This document shows positions 27,441 to 37,218 of a stretch of 64,000 nucleotides of DNA, in pieces (the stretch's first letter is position 1; every line of letters starts with the position of its first letter). The stretch comes from Schlegelella_A sp965246805. Its GTDB lineage: Bacteria > Pseudomonadota > Gammaproteobacteria > Burkholderiales > Burkholderiaceae_C. The translations under genes and the position numbers were made by a program. Below the pieces are notes generated by a model. The model worked only from the letters and a program-made list of their open reading frames with translations, made no database searches and was not told the DNA's origin. The stretch spans positions 124,001 to 188,000 of the forward strand of contig CBDFFO010000009.1 of NCBI GenBank assembly GCA_965246805.1, read 5' to 3'.

Positions 27441-28270
27441 AGCAGCGCGTCATCACCGCGTTGGTGTTGATGGCGTTCCTGCTGCCCGCCCTCGTCGTTC
27501 ACCAGACCTGGCCATTTGCCTGCTTCACCTTGCTCGGGTTCGCCGTGGCGGGATGGGAATGGGGCCGCTTGAACGGCGCCGCGCAGGGCGCCGTCGCGAT
27601 CGGCCTGCTGCTCGGCCTGGCGTGCGCCACCGCCTGGCAGATGGGTTGGTCAGAGCACGCGCCGCAGGCGCTGTGGTGGATCGCACTGCCGCTCTGGGTG
27701 CTGGGCGGCGCCTGGTTGCTGCGTGGCGGCCCCGCGGCGTGGCCGAAGGCACCGCGGACGTTGCGGGTCGGATTCGGGCTGGTGGTGCTCTTCGTCGCCT
27801 GGCTCGCGCTCGTCAACGCGAAAGCGATCGGCCTCAACTTCATCCTCTCGGTGTTTTCGCTGGTATGGGCTGCCGACATCGCGGCCTACTTCGGCGGCCG
27901 GGCGTTCGGCAAACGCAAGCTCGCGCTCGCGATCAGCCCTGGCAAGAGTTGGGAAGGCGTGTGGAGCGGCATGCTCGGCGCCGTTGGCGTCGCGCTGCTG
28001 TGGTTGTGGGTCGATCAGCATGACGCGGTCGATGGGCCGAGCCTTTTCTCGCACATGAGCGCCCGATTCGGCCTCGCGCCGATGCTCCTCTCGGTGGTCT
28101 TCCTGGTGGCGATGAGCGTGGTCGGCGACCTGATCGAATCGCTCGTCAAGCGGAGTGCCGGCGCCAAGGACAGCAGTGCATTGCTGCCAGGCCACGGCGG
28201 GGTGCTCGATCGCGTCGATGGTCTGTTGCCGGTCTTCCCGATCGCGCTGACGTTGGTCTCGATGGGATGA
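27434..28270 (+). CDS. cdsA: Phosphatidate cytidylyltransferase
   Basis: Makes CDP-diacylglycerol for phospholipid synthesis. A 278-residue membrane protein with about eight hydrophobic segments. The CdsA signature appears at the C-terminus as KDSSALLPGHGGVLDRVDGL. The likely start is GTG 27434, inside the uppS stop region, with 7 bases of overlap. It is followed by dxr with a 4-base overlap. Confidence 0.96.
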   Translation: MLKQRVITALVLMAFLLPALVVHQTWPFACFTLLGFAVAGWEWGRLNGAAQGAVAIGLLLGLACATAWQMGWSEHAPQALWWIALPLWVLGGAWLLRGGPAAWPKAPRTLRVGFGLVVLFVAWLALVNAKAIGLNFILSVFSLVWAADIAAYFGGRAFGKRKLALAISPGKSWEGVWSGMLGAVGVALLWLWVDQHDAVDGPSLFSHMSARFGLAPMLLSVVFLVAMSVVGDLIESLVKRSAGAKDSSALLPGHGGVLDRVDGLLPVFPIALTLVSMG

Positions 28271-29526
28271 TGACGACGTTTTCGCGGCAGCCAACCAGCG
28301 AGGCCGAGTCCGCCCCAAAGCCGCTCGCGTCCGCCGCGCGAACGCGGCAACGCGTGTGCGTTCTCGGCGCCACGGGTTCGGTCGGCGGCACGACGCTCGC
28401 CGTCATCGCGCGCCATCCGGAGCGCTTCGAGGTCTTCGCGCTCACCGCGCACGCTCGCATCGATGCACTGATCGCGCAGTGCGTCGTCTGGAAGCCGCGA
28501 TTCGCCGCGGTGCCGACGCGCGGGGCCGCAGCCACCGTGCGAGCGGCACTGCGGGCCGCGAACGTCTCGACCGAAGTGCTCGCGGGGGCTGAGGCACTGG
28601 GCGATCTGGCGTCGCATCCCGACGTCGACTCGGTGATGGCCGCGATCGTTGGCGCGGCCGGCCTCGCGCCGTGCCTGGCTGCCGCGAAGGCCGGCAAGCG
28701 CCTGTTGCTCGCCAACAAGGAAGCCTTGGTCGTCGGCGGCTCGCTCTTCATGAATGCCGTGCGCGAGGGCGGCGCGACGCTGCTGCCGATCGACAGCGAG
28801 CATTCGGCGATCTTCCAGTGCCTGCCGGAGCGCCGGGCCGACTGGCCGTCGCGCATCGATCACATCGTGCTCACCGCGTCCGGCGGTCCGTTCCGCGGCC
28901 GCGACCCGTCGACGCTTTCCGCCATCACGCCCGACCAAGCCTGCGCGCATCCCAACTGGATCATGGGCCGCAAGATCTCGGTCGATTCGGCGACGATGAT
29001 GAACAAGGCGCTCGAGGTCATCGAGGCGCGTTGGCTGTTCGACCTCGAGCCGGAGCGGATCCGCGTCGTCATCCATCCGCAGAGCATCGTGCATTCGATG
29101 GTCGTCTGTCGCGATCGCTCGGTGCTGGCGCAGCTCGGCACGCCCGACATGAGCGGTCCGGTGGCCTATGGCCTGAGCTATCCGGAACGCATCGAGTCGG
29201 GCGCCTGTGCACTTGACTTCACGGCACTCGCGCCGCTCACGTTCGAGGCACCCGACCCCGAACTCTACCCAGGGCTCGCGTTGGCCTGGACCGCGTTGAA
29301 GGCGCCCGCCGGCAGCACCACCGTGCTCAACGCGGCCAACGAAGAAGGCGTCGCGGCGTTTCTGGCTGGAACCATTCGTTTCGACGAGATTCACACCGTC
29401 AACATGAAGACCATCGAACGCCTGGTGCCCGAGCCGGGCGCGGAAGCGTCGCTCGAAGCGATCCTCGACCTCGATGCGCGCGCGCGACGTGCCGCGACGC
29501 AGTTTGTGAAAGCGCTCTCGTCATGA
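28267..29526 (+). CDS. dxr: 1-deoxy-D-xylulose 5-phosphate reductoisomerase
   Basis: Second step of the MEP isoprenoid pathway, NADPH- and Mg-dependent. GATGSVG at 34-40 binds NADPH. Active-site segments LLANKEALV, PIDSEHSAIFQ and ISVDSATMMNKALE are all present. 419 residues, with about 28 extra residues before the conserved start. The gene overlaps its neighbours on both sides by 4 bases. Confidence 0.98.
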   Translation: MMTTFSRQPTSEAESAPKPLASAARTRQRVCVLGATGSVGGTTLAVIARHPERFEVFALTAHARIDALIAQCVVWKPRFAAVPTRGAAATVRAALRAANVSTEVLAGAEALGDLASHPDVDSVMAAIVGAAGLAPCLAAAKAGKRLLLANKEALVVGGSLFMNAVREGGATLLPIDSEHSAIFQCLPERRADWPSRIDHIVLTASGGPFRGRDPSTLSAITPDQACAHPNWIMGRKISVDSATMMNKALEVIEARWLFDLEPERIRVVIHPQSIVHSMVVCRDRSVLAQLGTPDMSGPVAYGLSYPERIESGACALDFTALAPLTFEAPDPELYPGLALAWTALKAPAGSTTVLNAANEEGVAAFLAGTIRFDEIHTVNMKTIERLVPEPGAEASLEAILDLDARARRAATQFVKALSS

Positions 29527-30896
29527 TGTTCGGTCTCTCGGTTCTCGGCTTCGTGCTCACGCTCGGCGTGTTGATCGTCATCCACGAGTACGGCCACTAC
29601 CGCGTCGCGGTGGCCTGCGGCGTCAAGGTGCTGCGCTTCTCGGTCGGTTTCGGACGCGTGCTGTGGCGCCGACAGCCGAAGCCGGATGGCACCGAGTTCA
29701 CCCTTTGCGCCCTGCCGTTCGGTGGCTACGTTCGCATGCTCGACGAGCGCGAAGGTGCAGTCGCGCCGAGCGAACTCGGCCACGCGTTCAACCGCCAGTC
29801 GCTCGCGAAACGCGCGGCCATCGTCTCGGCCGGACCGATCGCGAACCTGCTGCTGGCGGTGTTGCTGTACGCCGCCGTGCACTGGATCGGCAGCGTCGAA
29901 GACAAGGCCGTGCTTACGGCGCCTGTGGCCGGCAGCCTCGCCGAACAGGCCGGCATGCGCGCGGGCGACTGGGTCCACGCGACGTCGACCGGCAACGACG
30001 AGTGGCACGAGCTGGCATCGATCGTCGGCCTGCGCTGGGACCTGACGCAGGCGTTGATGCAGGGCAAGCCGCTCGAACTCCGCGTGACCTCTCGCGACGG
30101 CGGTAACGCCCGCCACGTCACCTTGCCGCTCGACGCGCTCGCCGACAACGAGATCGACGCGAAGCTCCTGCAACGCGTCGGCCTCGGCACCGCGTATCGG
30201 GAGCCGGTGGTCTCGTTGATCGTGGCGGGCGGCGCGGCCGAGGCATCGGGGCTGCGTCTGAAGGACCGCATCGTCGGCATCGACGGTGCGCCGATCGGCG
30301 AAGCGTCCGAAGTTCGCGACCGGATCCGCGCGAGCGGCAAGACCGGCCAGGCGGTGCCGATGCACTGGCACATCCAGCGCGATGCCCGCGACCTCGACCT
30401 CACCGTCACCGCCAAGGTGGAGGCGGAAGGCAAGGGCCACGTCGGCTTGCTCGGCATGAACCCGGGCACCACCGAGACGGTGTTCGTGCGCCACGGTTTC
30501 GTCGAGGGCTTCACTAGCGCCGTGTCGGAAACCTGGCAGACCGCCGCGATGAGCCTGAAGACGCTCGGCAAGATGGTGATCGGCAAGGCCTCGCTCAAGA
30601 ACCTCAGCGGCCCGATCACGATCGCCGAATACGCGGGCGCATCGCTGCAGCTCGGCCTCACGGTCTTCCTCGGCTACCTGGCGCTCATCAGCGTGAGTCT
30701 GGGTGTGCTCAACCTGCTGCCGCTACCGGTCTTGGACGGTGGGCACCTGATGTATTATTTGTTCGAGGCTGTGACCGGGAGACCTGTCTCTGAGCTCTGG
30801 CTCGACAGGCTGCAACGCGGCGGTGTTGCCATCATGCTGATGATGATGTCTCTGGCGCTCTACAACGACATGGCCCGGCACCTGGGTCCGCAATGA
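29523..30896 (+). CDS. rseP: Site-2 protease RseP
   Basis: Intramembrane zinc protease that cuts anti-sigma factors such as RseA to release the envelope-stress sigma factor. The zinc motif HEYGH is at 21-25 in the first TM helix, and the third ligand motif LDGGH is at about 404-408. Two PDZ-type regions lie between. 457 residues, standard length. It sits upstream of bamA, as in E. coli. Confidence 0.97.
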   Translation: MMFGLSVLGFVLTLGVLIVIHEYGHYRVAVACGVKVLRFSVGFGRVLWRRQPKPDGTEFTLCALPFGGYVRMLDEREGAVAPSELGHAFNRQSLAKRAAIVSAGPIANLLLAVLLYAAVHWIGSVEDKAVLTAPVAGSLAEQAGMRAGDWVHATSTGNDEWHELASIVGLRWDLTQALMQGKPLELRVTSRDGGNARHVTLPLDALADNEIDAKLLQRVGLGTAYREPVVSLIVAGGAAEASGLRLKDRIVGIDGAPIGEASEVRDRIRASGKTGQAVPMHWHIQRDARDLDLTVTAKVEAEGKGHVGLLGMNPGTTETVFVRHGFVEGFTSAVSETWQTAAMSLKTLGKMVIGKASLKNLSGPITIAEYAGASLQLGLTVFLGYLALISVSLGVLNLLPLPVLDGGHLMYYLFEAVTGRPVSELWLDRLQRGGVAIMLMMMSLALYNDMARHLGPQ

Positions 30897-33205
30897 CCGA
30901 CCGCATGCATCTCCCGCGCCCGACCCGTTTGCGTTCATTCATCGCCCCCATCGCGCTTGCCGCGGCTTTCCACGCTGGCACGGCCTTCGCCGTCGAACCG
31001 TTCACGCTGAAGGACATTCGCGTCGAAGGACTGCAGCGAACCGATGCGGGCACCGTGTTCGCAGCCCTGCCGTTTCGCGTCGGTGATGTCTACAACGACG
31101 AGAAGGGCGCGGCCGCATTGCGCGCCTTGTTCGCAACCGGGCTCTTCAAGGACGTTCGCATCGACATCGAGAACGGCGTCGCCGTCGTCATCGTCGACGA
31201 GCGTTCGGTGATCGGCAGCCTCGACTTCGTCGGGCTCCACGAGTTCGAGAAAGACGCGCTCGTCAAGGCGCTGAAAGACTTCGGCATCGGCGAGGGCCTG
31301 CCTTTCGACAAAGCGCTCGCCGACCGCGCCGAGCAGGAGATGAAGCGCCAGTACCTGACGCGCAGCCTCTACGCGGTCGAAGTCGTCACGACGGTGACGC
31401 CGCAGGAACGCAACCGCGTCAACGTGACCTTCACGGTCACCGAGGGTTCGGCTGCGAAGATCAGCGAGATCCGCATCACCGGCAACAAGGACTTCTCAGA
31501 AGGCACGCTGAAGGGGCTCTTCGACCTCAACGACGGAAGCTGGCTCAACTTCTACCTGAAGAACGACCGCTACTCGCGCGCCAAGCTGAACGCCGACCTC
31601 GAATCCTTGCGCGCGTTCTACCTCGACCGAGGCTACCTTGAGTTCAACGTCGAGTCGACGCAGGTCGCGATCTCGCCCGATAAGCAGAACATCTCGATCA
31701 CGGTCAACGTGAAAGAAGGGCAGGTCTATACCGTGGTCGGCGTGAAGCTGGAAGGCGAGTACCTCGGCAAGGAAGAAGACTTCAAGACCCTGGTCGCGAT
31801 CAGGCCCGGCCGTCCGTACCGCGCCGAGGAAGTGGCGCAGACGTCGCGCGCCTTCGTCGACCGTTTCGGCACGTTCGGCTACGCGTTTGCGAAAGTCGAG
31901 GCCCGACCCGACATCGATCGGGCCAAAGCCCAGGTCTACCTGACGCTGGTCGCCGAACCGCAGCGGCGCGTCTACGTCAGGCGCATCAACGTCACCGGCA
32001 ACACGCGCACGCGAGACGAGGTGGTGCGGCGCGAGTTCCGCCAGTTCGAGTCGAGTTGGTACGACGGCGCCAAGATCAAGCTCTCGCGCGACCGGGTCGA
32101 CCGCCTCGGCTACTTCAGCGAAGTGACGGTCGACAGCACCGAAGTCGCCGGCTCGCAGGATCAGGTCGACCTGACGATCGCGATCAAGGAAAAGCCGACA
32201 GGGAATCTGGCGATCGGCGCCGGCTTCTCGTCGGCCGACAAGCTGTCGCTCACCGGCTCGATCAAGCAGGAGAACATCTTTGGCTCGGGCAATTATCTCG
32301 GCATCGAACTCAACACCAGCAAGTTCCAGCGCACGCTGGTCGTGAGCACCATCGACCCGTACTTCACCATCGACGGCATCTCACGCGCCTTCGACCTGTA
32401 CTACCGCACGTCGAAGCCGCTCAATAGCCAAGGTGAGGTCTACGAACTGGTGACGCCGGGCGCGGCGGTGCGCTTCGGCGTGCCGTTCAGTGAGTTCGAC
32501 ACCGTGTTCTTCGGCCTTGGTGTCGAGAGCACGCGCATCAAGGGCGCGACAGCGCTGCCGAACAACTACTTCCTCTATCGCGAGCAGTTCGGCTCGTCGA
32601 GCCTCTCGATCCCGCTCACGTTAGGCTGGTCGCGCGATCTGCGCGACAGCGCGCTGGTGCCGACCGCGGGCCGCTTCACGCGCATCAATGCAGACTACGC
32701 GTTCGCCGGCGATACCCGATACGTGCGCCTCAACGGCCAGATCCAGCAGTACGTCCCGCTGACGCGCCGCTTCACGTTCGGCGTCAACGCCGAATTCGGT
32801 TATGGCAAGGGCCTCTTCAGCCGGCCGTATCCGATCTTCAAGAACTTCTACGGCGGCGGCCTCGGCACCGTGCGCGGGTTCGAACAGGGTTCGCTCGGCC
32901 CGGTCGATGTCACGGGTGCGTTCATCGGCGGCAACCGCCGCTTCAACATCAACAACGAGCTCTACCTTCCGGTGCCGGGGGCAGGCTCCGATCGCACGTT
33001 GCGCTTCTTCGCTTATCTCGACGCTGGCAATGTGTGGGGCGAGTTCGAAAAGATCACCGCCGGCAGCCTGCGGGCATCCGCCGGCCTGGGCATCAGCTGG
33101 GTCTCGCCGATCGGCCCGCTGAAGATCAGCTACGGCGCGCCGGTGCGGAAAAAACCAGAAGATAGAATCGAGCGCTTCCAGTTTCAGGTCGGGACCGCGT
33201 TTTGA
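30893..33205 (+). CDS. bamA: Outer membrane protein assembly factor BamA
   Basis: Central beta-barrel of the BAM complex. A signal peptide ends at about AFA-VEP (33/34), followed by five POTRA domains (first: FTLKDIRVEGLQRTD) and a 16-strand barrel. The conserved GGGLGTVRGFEQGSLGP segment (VRGF motif) is in loop 6. It ends with FQFQVGTAF, an aromatic-terminal barrel signal. ATG 30893 overlaps rseP; ATG 30905 is also possible. 770 residues, somewhat shorter than E. coli (810). Confidence 0.98.
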   Translation: MTDRMHLPRPTRLRSFIAPIALAAAFHAGTAFAVEPFTLKDIRVEGLQRTDAGTVFAALPFRVGDVYNDEKGAAALRALFATGLFKDVRIDIENGVAVVIVDERSVIGSLDFVGLHEFEKDALVKALKDFGIGEGLPFDKALADRAEQEMKRQYLTRSLYAVEVVTTVTPQERNRVNVTFTVTEGSAAKISEIRITGNKDFSEGTLKGLFDLNDGSWLNFYLKNDRYSRAKLNADLESLRAFYLDRGYLEFNVESTQVAISPDKQNISITVNVKEGQVYTVVGVKLEGEYLGKEEDFKTLVAIRPGRPYRAEEVAQTSRAFVDRFGTFGYAFAKVEARPDIDRAKAQVYLTLVAEPQRRVYVRRINVTGNTRTRDEVVRREFRQFESSWYDGAKIKLSRDRVDRLGYFSEVTVDSTEVAGSQDQVDLTIAIKEKPTGNLAIGAGFSSADKLSLTGSIKQENIFGSGNYLGIELNTSKFQRTLVVSTIDPYFTIDGISRAFDLYYRTSKPLNSQGEVYELVTPGAAVRFGVPFSEFDTVFFGLGVESTRIKGATALPNNYFLYREQFGSSSLSIPLTLGWSRDLRDSALVPTAGRFTRINADYAFAGDTRYVRLNGQIQQYVPLTRRFTFGVNAEFGYGKGLFSRPYPIFKNFYGGGLGTVRGFEQGSLGPVDVTGAFIGGNRRFNINNELYLPVPGAGSDRTLRFFAYLDAGNVWGEFEKITAGSLRASAGLGISWVSPIGPLKISYGAPVRKKPEDRIERFQFQVGTAF

Positions 33206-33741
33206 TGAACAGCTTGGCAAGTCGTTGGGTTGCGCTGGCCTGCGGGCTGTTGCTGGCGTCGCTGGGCGCGTTCGCGCAGGACGCCAAGCCTCTTGCCGAT
33301 TTGAAGATCGGCTACGTCAACAGCGACCGCGTGCTGCGTGATGCGGTGCCTGCGAAGGCTGCGCAGGCCAAGCTCGAAGCTGAGTTTTCGAAGCGACAGA
33401 AAGACTTGAACGATCTGCTCTCGCGCTGGAAAAGCGCGAGCGACAAGCTCGACAAAGACGCGCCAACCCTCTCCGAATTGGAACGCAACCGGCGCCAGCG
33501 CGACCTCGTCGATCAGGACCGCGAGCTGCAGCGCAAGCAGCGCGAGTTCCAGGAAGACCTGACGCAGCGCAAGAACGAAGAGCTTGCCGCCATGGTCGAG
33601 CGCGCGAACAAGGTCATCAAACAAATCTTCGATGCCGAGAAGTACGACATCATCGTGCAGGAAGTGGTCTTCGCCAGCCCACGCGTCGACATCACCGACA
33701 AGGTGATCAAGTCGCTCAATGCGCAGTCCGCCGCCAAGTGA
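33205..33741 (+). CDS. skp: Periplasmic chaperone Skp/OmpH
   Basis: Trimeric periplasmic chaperone that carries unfolded outer-membrane proteins. 178 residues: signal peptide (cleavage near AFAQD), then the OmpH domain starting LKIGYVNSDRVL and a long Lys/Arg/Gln-rich helical hairpin, forming the tentacles. ATG 33205 overlaps the bamA stop by one base (TGATG). Confidence 0.95.
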   Translation: MNSLASRWVALACGLLLASLGAFAQDAKPLADLKIGYVNSDRVLRDAVPAKAAQAKLEAEFSKRQKDLNDLLSRWKSASDKLDKDAPTLSELERNRRQRDLVDQDRELQRKQREFQEDLTQRKNEELAAMVERANKVIKQIFDAEKYDIIVQEVVFASPRVDITDKVIKSLNAQSAAK

Positions 33742-34803
33742 TTGGCGGTGCCTGAGGTTGCCCTCAACGACATCGTCGCAGCGCTCGGCGGCGAACTGAT
33801 CGGCGACGGCTCGGGTCCGATCGACCGCATCGGCCCGCTCGACGGGGCCTCGGCGTCGACGATCTCCTTCCTGTCGAACCCGATCTATCAATCGCAACTG
33901 GCGGCCTCGAACGCGGCGTGCGTGATCGTGGGCGCGACGCTGCGCAACGCCGCCGTCGCGCGCGGTACGACGATCGTCACGCCCGATCCGTACCTGTACT
34001 TCGCCAAGCTCACGCAATGGTGGGCGGCTCGCTCGCGGCTTCCCGTGGTCGCAGGCGTGCACGCGAGCGCGGTGGTCGATGCGACGGCGCGGCTGGGTGA
34101 AGGCGTCAGGATAGGCGCGCTCGCGGTGGTCGGCGCGCGTGCGGTGATCGAGCACGGCTCGGTCATCGGTGCGCACTGCACCATCGGCGACGACGCGCGC
34201 ATCGGTGCGTCGAGCCGGCTGGCGCCCCACGTCACCGTCGGCGAGGGCTGCACCGTCGGCGCGCGCGCCATCGTGCACAGCGGCGCGGTGATCGGCAGCG
34301 ACGGCTTCGGCTTCGCACCGCACGACGGGCGCTGGGAAAAGATCGAACAGCTCGGCAGCGTCGTGATTGGCGACGACGTCGAGATCGGCGCCAACACATG
34401 CATCGATCGCGGTGCGCTCGGCGACACCGTCATCGCCGACGGCGTCAAGCTCGACAACCTGATCCAGATCGCACACAACGTGCGCATCGGCGAACACACG
34501 GCGATCGCAGGATGTGTCGGCATCGCCGGCAGCACGGTCGTCGGTGCGCATTGCACCATCGGGGGTGGCGCCGGTCTGTCCGGGCACCTGACGATCGCCG
34601 ACCATGTGCACATCACCGGCGCCAGCGCGGTCACGCATTCGATTCGCAGCCCGGGCGCCTACAGTGGCGCGTTCCCAATGGACGATCATGTGTCGTGGGA
34701 AAAGAATGCCGCGGCGCTGCGCCGCTTGCATTCGTTGCGCAGCCGCGTGATGGCGCTCGAAAAAACCGTTGCGCAAAAGAAGAAGCCGGAGCCCGCCGCA
34801 TGA
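33742..34803 (+). CDS. lpxD: UDP-3-O-acylglucosamine N-acyltransferase LpxD
   Basis: Third step of lipid A synthesis. Left-handed beta-helix of hexapeptide repeats in the middle (for example IGADARIGA-type units), an N-terminal uridine-binding domain and a C-terminal helix. The catalytic His lies in LIQIAHNVRIG. 353 residues. TTG at 33742 directly follows the skp stop, and GTG at 33748 is an equally good start. Confidence 0.97.
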   Translation: MAVPEVALNDIVAALGGELIGDGSGPIDRIGPLDGASASTISFLSNPIYQSQLAASNAACVIVGATLRNAAVARGTTIVTPDPYLYFAKLTQWWAARSRLPVVAGVHASAVVDATARLGEGVRIGALAVVGARAVIEHGSVIGAHCTIGDDARIGASSRLAPHVTVGEGCTVGARAIVHSGAVIGSDGFGFAPHDGRWEKIEQLGSVVIGDDVEIGANTCIDRGALGDTVIADGVKLDNLIQIAHNVRIGEHTAIAGCVGIAGSTVVGAHCTIGGGAGLSGHLTIADHVHITGASAVTHSIRSPGAYSGAFPMDDHVSWEKNAAALRRLHSLRSRVMALEKTVAQKKKPEPAA

Positions 34804-35246
34804 CCGCCCTGGACATCCATGAGATCCTGAAGCGACTCCCGCATCGCTACCCGTTTCTGATGGTCGACCGCGTGCTCGAGCTTGAATCGGGCAAGCGCAT
34901 CAAGGCCCTCAAGAACGTGTCCATCAACGAGCCGTTCTTCATGGGCCACTTCCCGCAACGTCCCGTGATGCCGGGCGTGATGATGCTTGAAGCACTGGCG
35001 CAAGCGGCGGGTTTGCTGTCGTTCGAGAGCATGCGCGGAGCGCCCGACGACAATTCGATTTATTACTTCGCCGGCATCGACAACGCCCGTTTCAAGCGGC
35101 CTGTGGAGCCGGGCGACCAGCTGATCCTCGATGTCGAGATCGACCGCGTGAAGTCGGGCGTGTTCAAGTTCGACGCGCGCGCATGGGTCGGCGCCGAACT
35201 CGCGGTCCAGGCGCAACTCATGTGTACGATTCGAAAGGTGGGATGA
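34800..35246 (+). CDS. fabZ: 3-hydroxyacyl-ACP dehydratase FabZ
   Basis: Dehydrates 3-hydroxyacyl-ACP in fatty acid elongation. Hot-dog fold. The catalytic His is in FFMGHFPQRPVMPG and the acid in MLEALAQAAG. 148 residues. It is translationally linked to lpxD and lpxA by 4-base overlaps, a place that lets the 3-hydroxyacyl-ACP pool be shared with lipid A synthesis. Confidence 0.98.
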   Translation: MTALDIHEILKRLPHRYPFLMVDRVLELESGKRIKALKNVSINEPFFMGHFPQRPVMPGVMMLEALAQAAGLLSFESMRGAPDDNSIYYFAGIDNARFKRPVEPGDQLILDVEIDRVKSGVFKFDARAWVGAELAVQAQLMCTIRKVG

Positions 35247-36040
35247 CGGTGGGCGCGTCGATCCACGCGACGGCGATCGTCGAGCCGGGAGCCATGATCG
35301 CCGACGATGTGACGGTGGGGCCCTACACGATCGTGCGCTCCGGCGTGCGCATCGGCGCAGGCACGTCGATCGGCCCGCACTGCGTGATCGAAGGCCGCAC
35401 CACAATCGGATCGAACAACCGCATCTTCCAGTTCTGCTCGCTTGGCGCGGAGCCGCAGGACAAGAAGTACGCCGGCGAGTCGACCGAGCTCCGGATCGGC
35501 GACGCGAACACCATTCGGGAGTTCTGCACCTTCAACGTCGGCACCGTGCAAGGTGGCGGCGTCACGCGCATCGGCCATCGGGGCTGGATCATGGCGTACG
35601 TGCACATCGCGCACGACTGTCTCGTCGGCGACGACACCATCCTCGCCAACAACACCACGCTCGCCGGTCACGTCGAACTCGGCGACTTCGCCTTCATCGG
35701 CGGCCTCACCGGCGTGCACCAGTTCGTGAAGATCGGTGCCCATGCGATGGCCGGCTTCGCGAGCGCCGTCTCGCAAGACGTGCCGCCTTTCATGACCGTC
35801 GACGGCAACCCGCTGTCGGTCCGAGGGTTCAACATCGAGGGCCTGCGGCGCCGCGGATTCGACGCGCAGCGCCTGGCGGCGGTGAAGCAGATGCACCGCT
35901 TACTGTATCGCTCGGGTCACACGCTCGAACAGGCGCGTGCCGAGATCGCCGAGCTCGCGACGACGATGCCCGACGCCGCCGTCGACGTGGCGTCGATGAG
36001 TGACTTCCTCGCCCGGGTCACGCGCGGCATCGCGCGCTGA
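35243..36040 (+). CDS. lpxA: UDP-N-acetylglucosamine acyltransferase LpxA
   Basis: First step of lipid A synthesis. A hexapeptide-repeat beta-helix, with the catalytic His in YVHIAHDCLVGD. The C-terminal helical part contains NIEGLRRRGFD. 265 residues, standard. ATG 35243 overlaps the fabZ stop. Confidence 0.98.
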   Translation: MTVGASIHATAIVEPGAMIADDVTVGPYTIVRSGVRIGAGTSIGPHCVIEGRTTIGSNNRIFQFCSLGAEPQDKKYAGESTELRIGDANTIREFCTFNVGTVQGGGVTRIGHRGWIMAYVHIAHDCLVGDDTILANNTTLAGHVELGDFAFIGGLTGVHQFVKIGAHAMAGFASAVSQDVPPFMTVDGNPLSVRGFNIEGLRRRGFDAQRLAAVKQMHRLLYRSGHTLEQARAEIAELATTMPDAAVDVASMSDFLARVTRGIAR

Positions 36041-36072
36041 CCGTTGGTGCCCGAACCCACCAGCACAACCGC

Positions 36073-37218
36073 ATGACTCGGACCGATCCGCGCCTAGCGA
36101 TGGTCGCCGGCGAAGCCTCGGGCGATCTGCTCGCGGGCCTCTTGCTGCAGGCCTTGCGCCGCCGCTGGCCCGCGCTCGAGGCGTTCGGCATCGGCGGGTC
36201 GAAGATGATCGCCGAGGGCTTCGAGACCTGGTGGCCGTACGACAAGCTCGCGGTGCGCGGCTACGGCGAAGTGCTCGCGCATTACCGCGAGATCTCAGGC
36301 ATCCGCGCGGCCCTTTCAACGCGCCTCATGGCGAACCTGCCCGAGGCGTTCATCGGCGTCGATGCGCCCGACTTCAACCTCGATCTCGAACAGGCGCTGA
36401 AGGCGAAGGGCGTAAAGTCGATCCACTTCATCAGCCCGTCGATCTGGGCCTGGCGCGGCAAGCGCATCGAGAAGATTCGCAAGGCCACCGACCTGGTGCT
36501 CTGCATCTTTCCGTTCGAGCCGGAGATCTACGAAAAGAGCAACATCGCGGCGGTGTACGTCGGCCATCCGGTCGCCTCGGTGATTCCGTGCGACGTGCCG
36601 CGCGACGCGGCCCGCGCCACGCTCAGGGTGCCGGCCGAGGCGACCCTCGTCGCGCTGTTGCCCGGCAGTCGGCGCGCCGAGATCCAGTACATCGCGCCGC
36701 GTCTGTTCGGCGCCGCGGCCGAGATGAGCAGGGCCCGCCCGGAGCTGCGCTTCGTGTTGCCGGTCGTGCCGGGATTGCGCCACCTGATCGAGCCGCTTCG
36801 GCAACGCCATGCGCCGAACGTGCCGCTCGAGTTGCTCGACGGGCAGGCCCACGAGGCGCTCGCCGCGTGCGACGTGACGCTCGTCGCGAGCGGCACCGCG
36901 ACGCTCGAGGCGGCGCTCTTCAAACGGCCGATGGTCGTCGTCTACGCGATGCACGCGTTGACGTGGCAGATGAGCAAGCGCATGAAATACCAACCGTGGA
37001 TCGCGCTGCCGAACATCCTGCTGCGCGAGTTCGCGGTGCCCGAGCTGCTGCAAGGGCACGCGACACCTAGCAAGATCGCCGAGGCCGCTTTCAAGTGGCT
37101 CGACGATCCCGCCGCATGCCTGCGTCTGGCGACTCGCTTCGAGGCCTTGCACCGTCTTCTGCACCGCGACACCGCGAGCCTCGCCACCGATGCAATCGAA
37201 AAAATTCTTTCGCGCTGA
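36073..37218 (+). CDS. lpxB: Lipid-A-disaccharide synthase LpxB
   Basis: GT19 glycosyltransferase that joins UDP-2,3-diacylglucosamine and lipid X. The family start MVAGEASGDLLAG, the segment FISPSIWAWRGKRI and the donor site GTATLEAAL are present. 381 residues. Its last 29 bases overlap the start of rnhB. Confidence 0.98.
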   Translation: MTRTDPRLAMVAGEASGDLLAGLLLQALRRRWPALEAFGIGGSKMIAEGFETWWPYDKLAVRGYGEVLAHYREISGIRAALSTRLMANLPEAFIGVDAPDFNLDLEQALKAKGVKSIHFISPSIWAWRGKRIEKIRKATDLVLCIFPFEPEIYEKSNIAAVYVGHPVASVIPCDVPRDAARATLRVPAEATLVALLPGSRRAEIQYIAPRLFGAAAEMSRARPELRFVLPVVPGLRHLIEPLRQRHAPNVPLELLDGQAHEALAACDVTLVASGTATLEAALFKRPMVVVYAMHALTWQMSKRMKYQPWIALPNILLREFAVPELLQGHATPSKIAEAAFKWLDDPAACLRLATRFEALHRLLHRDTASLATDAIEKILSR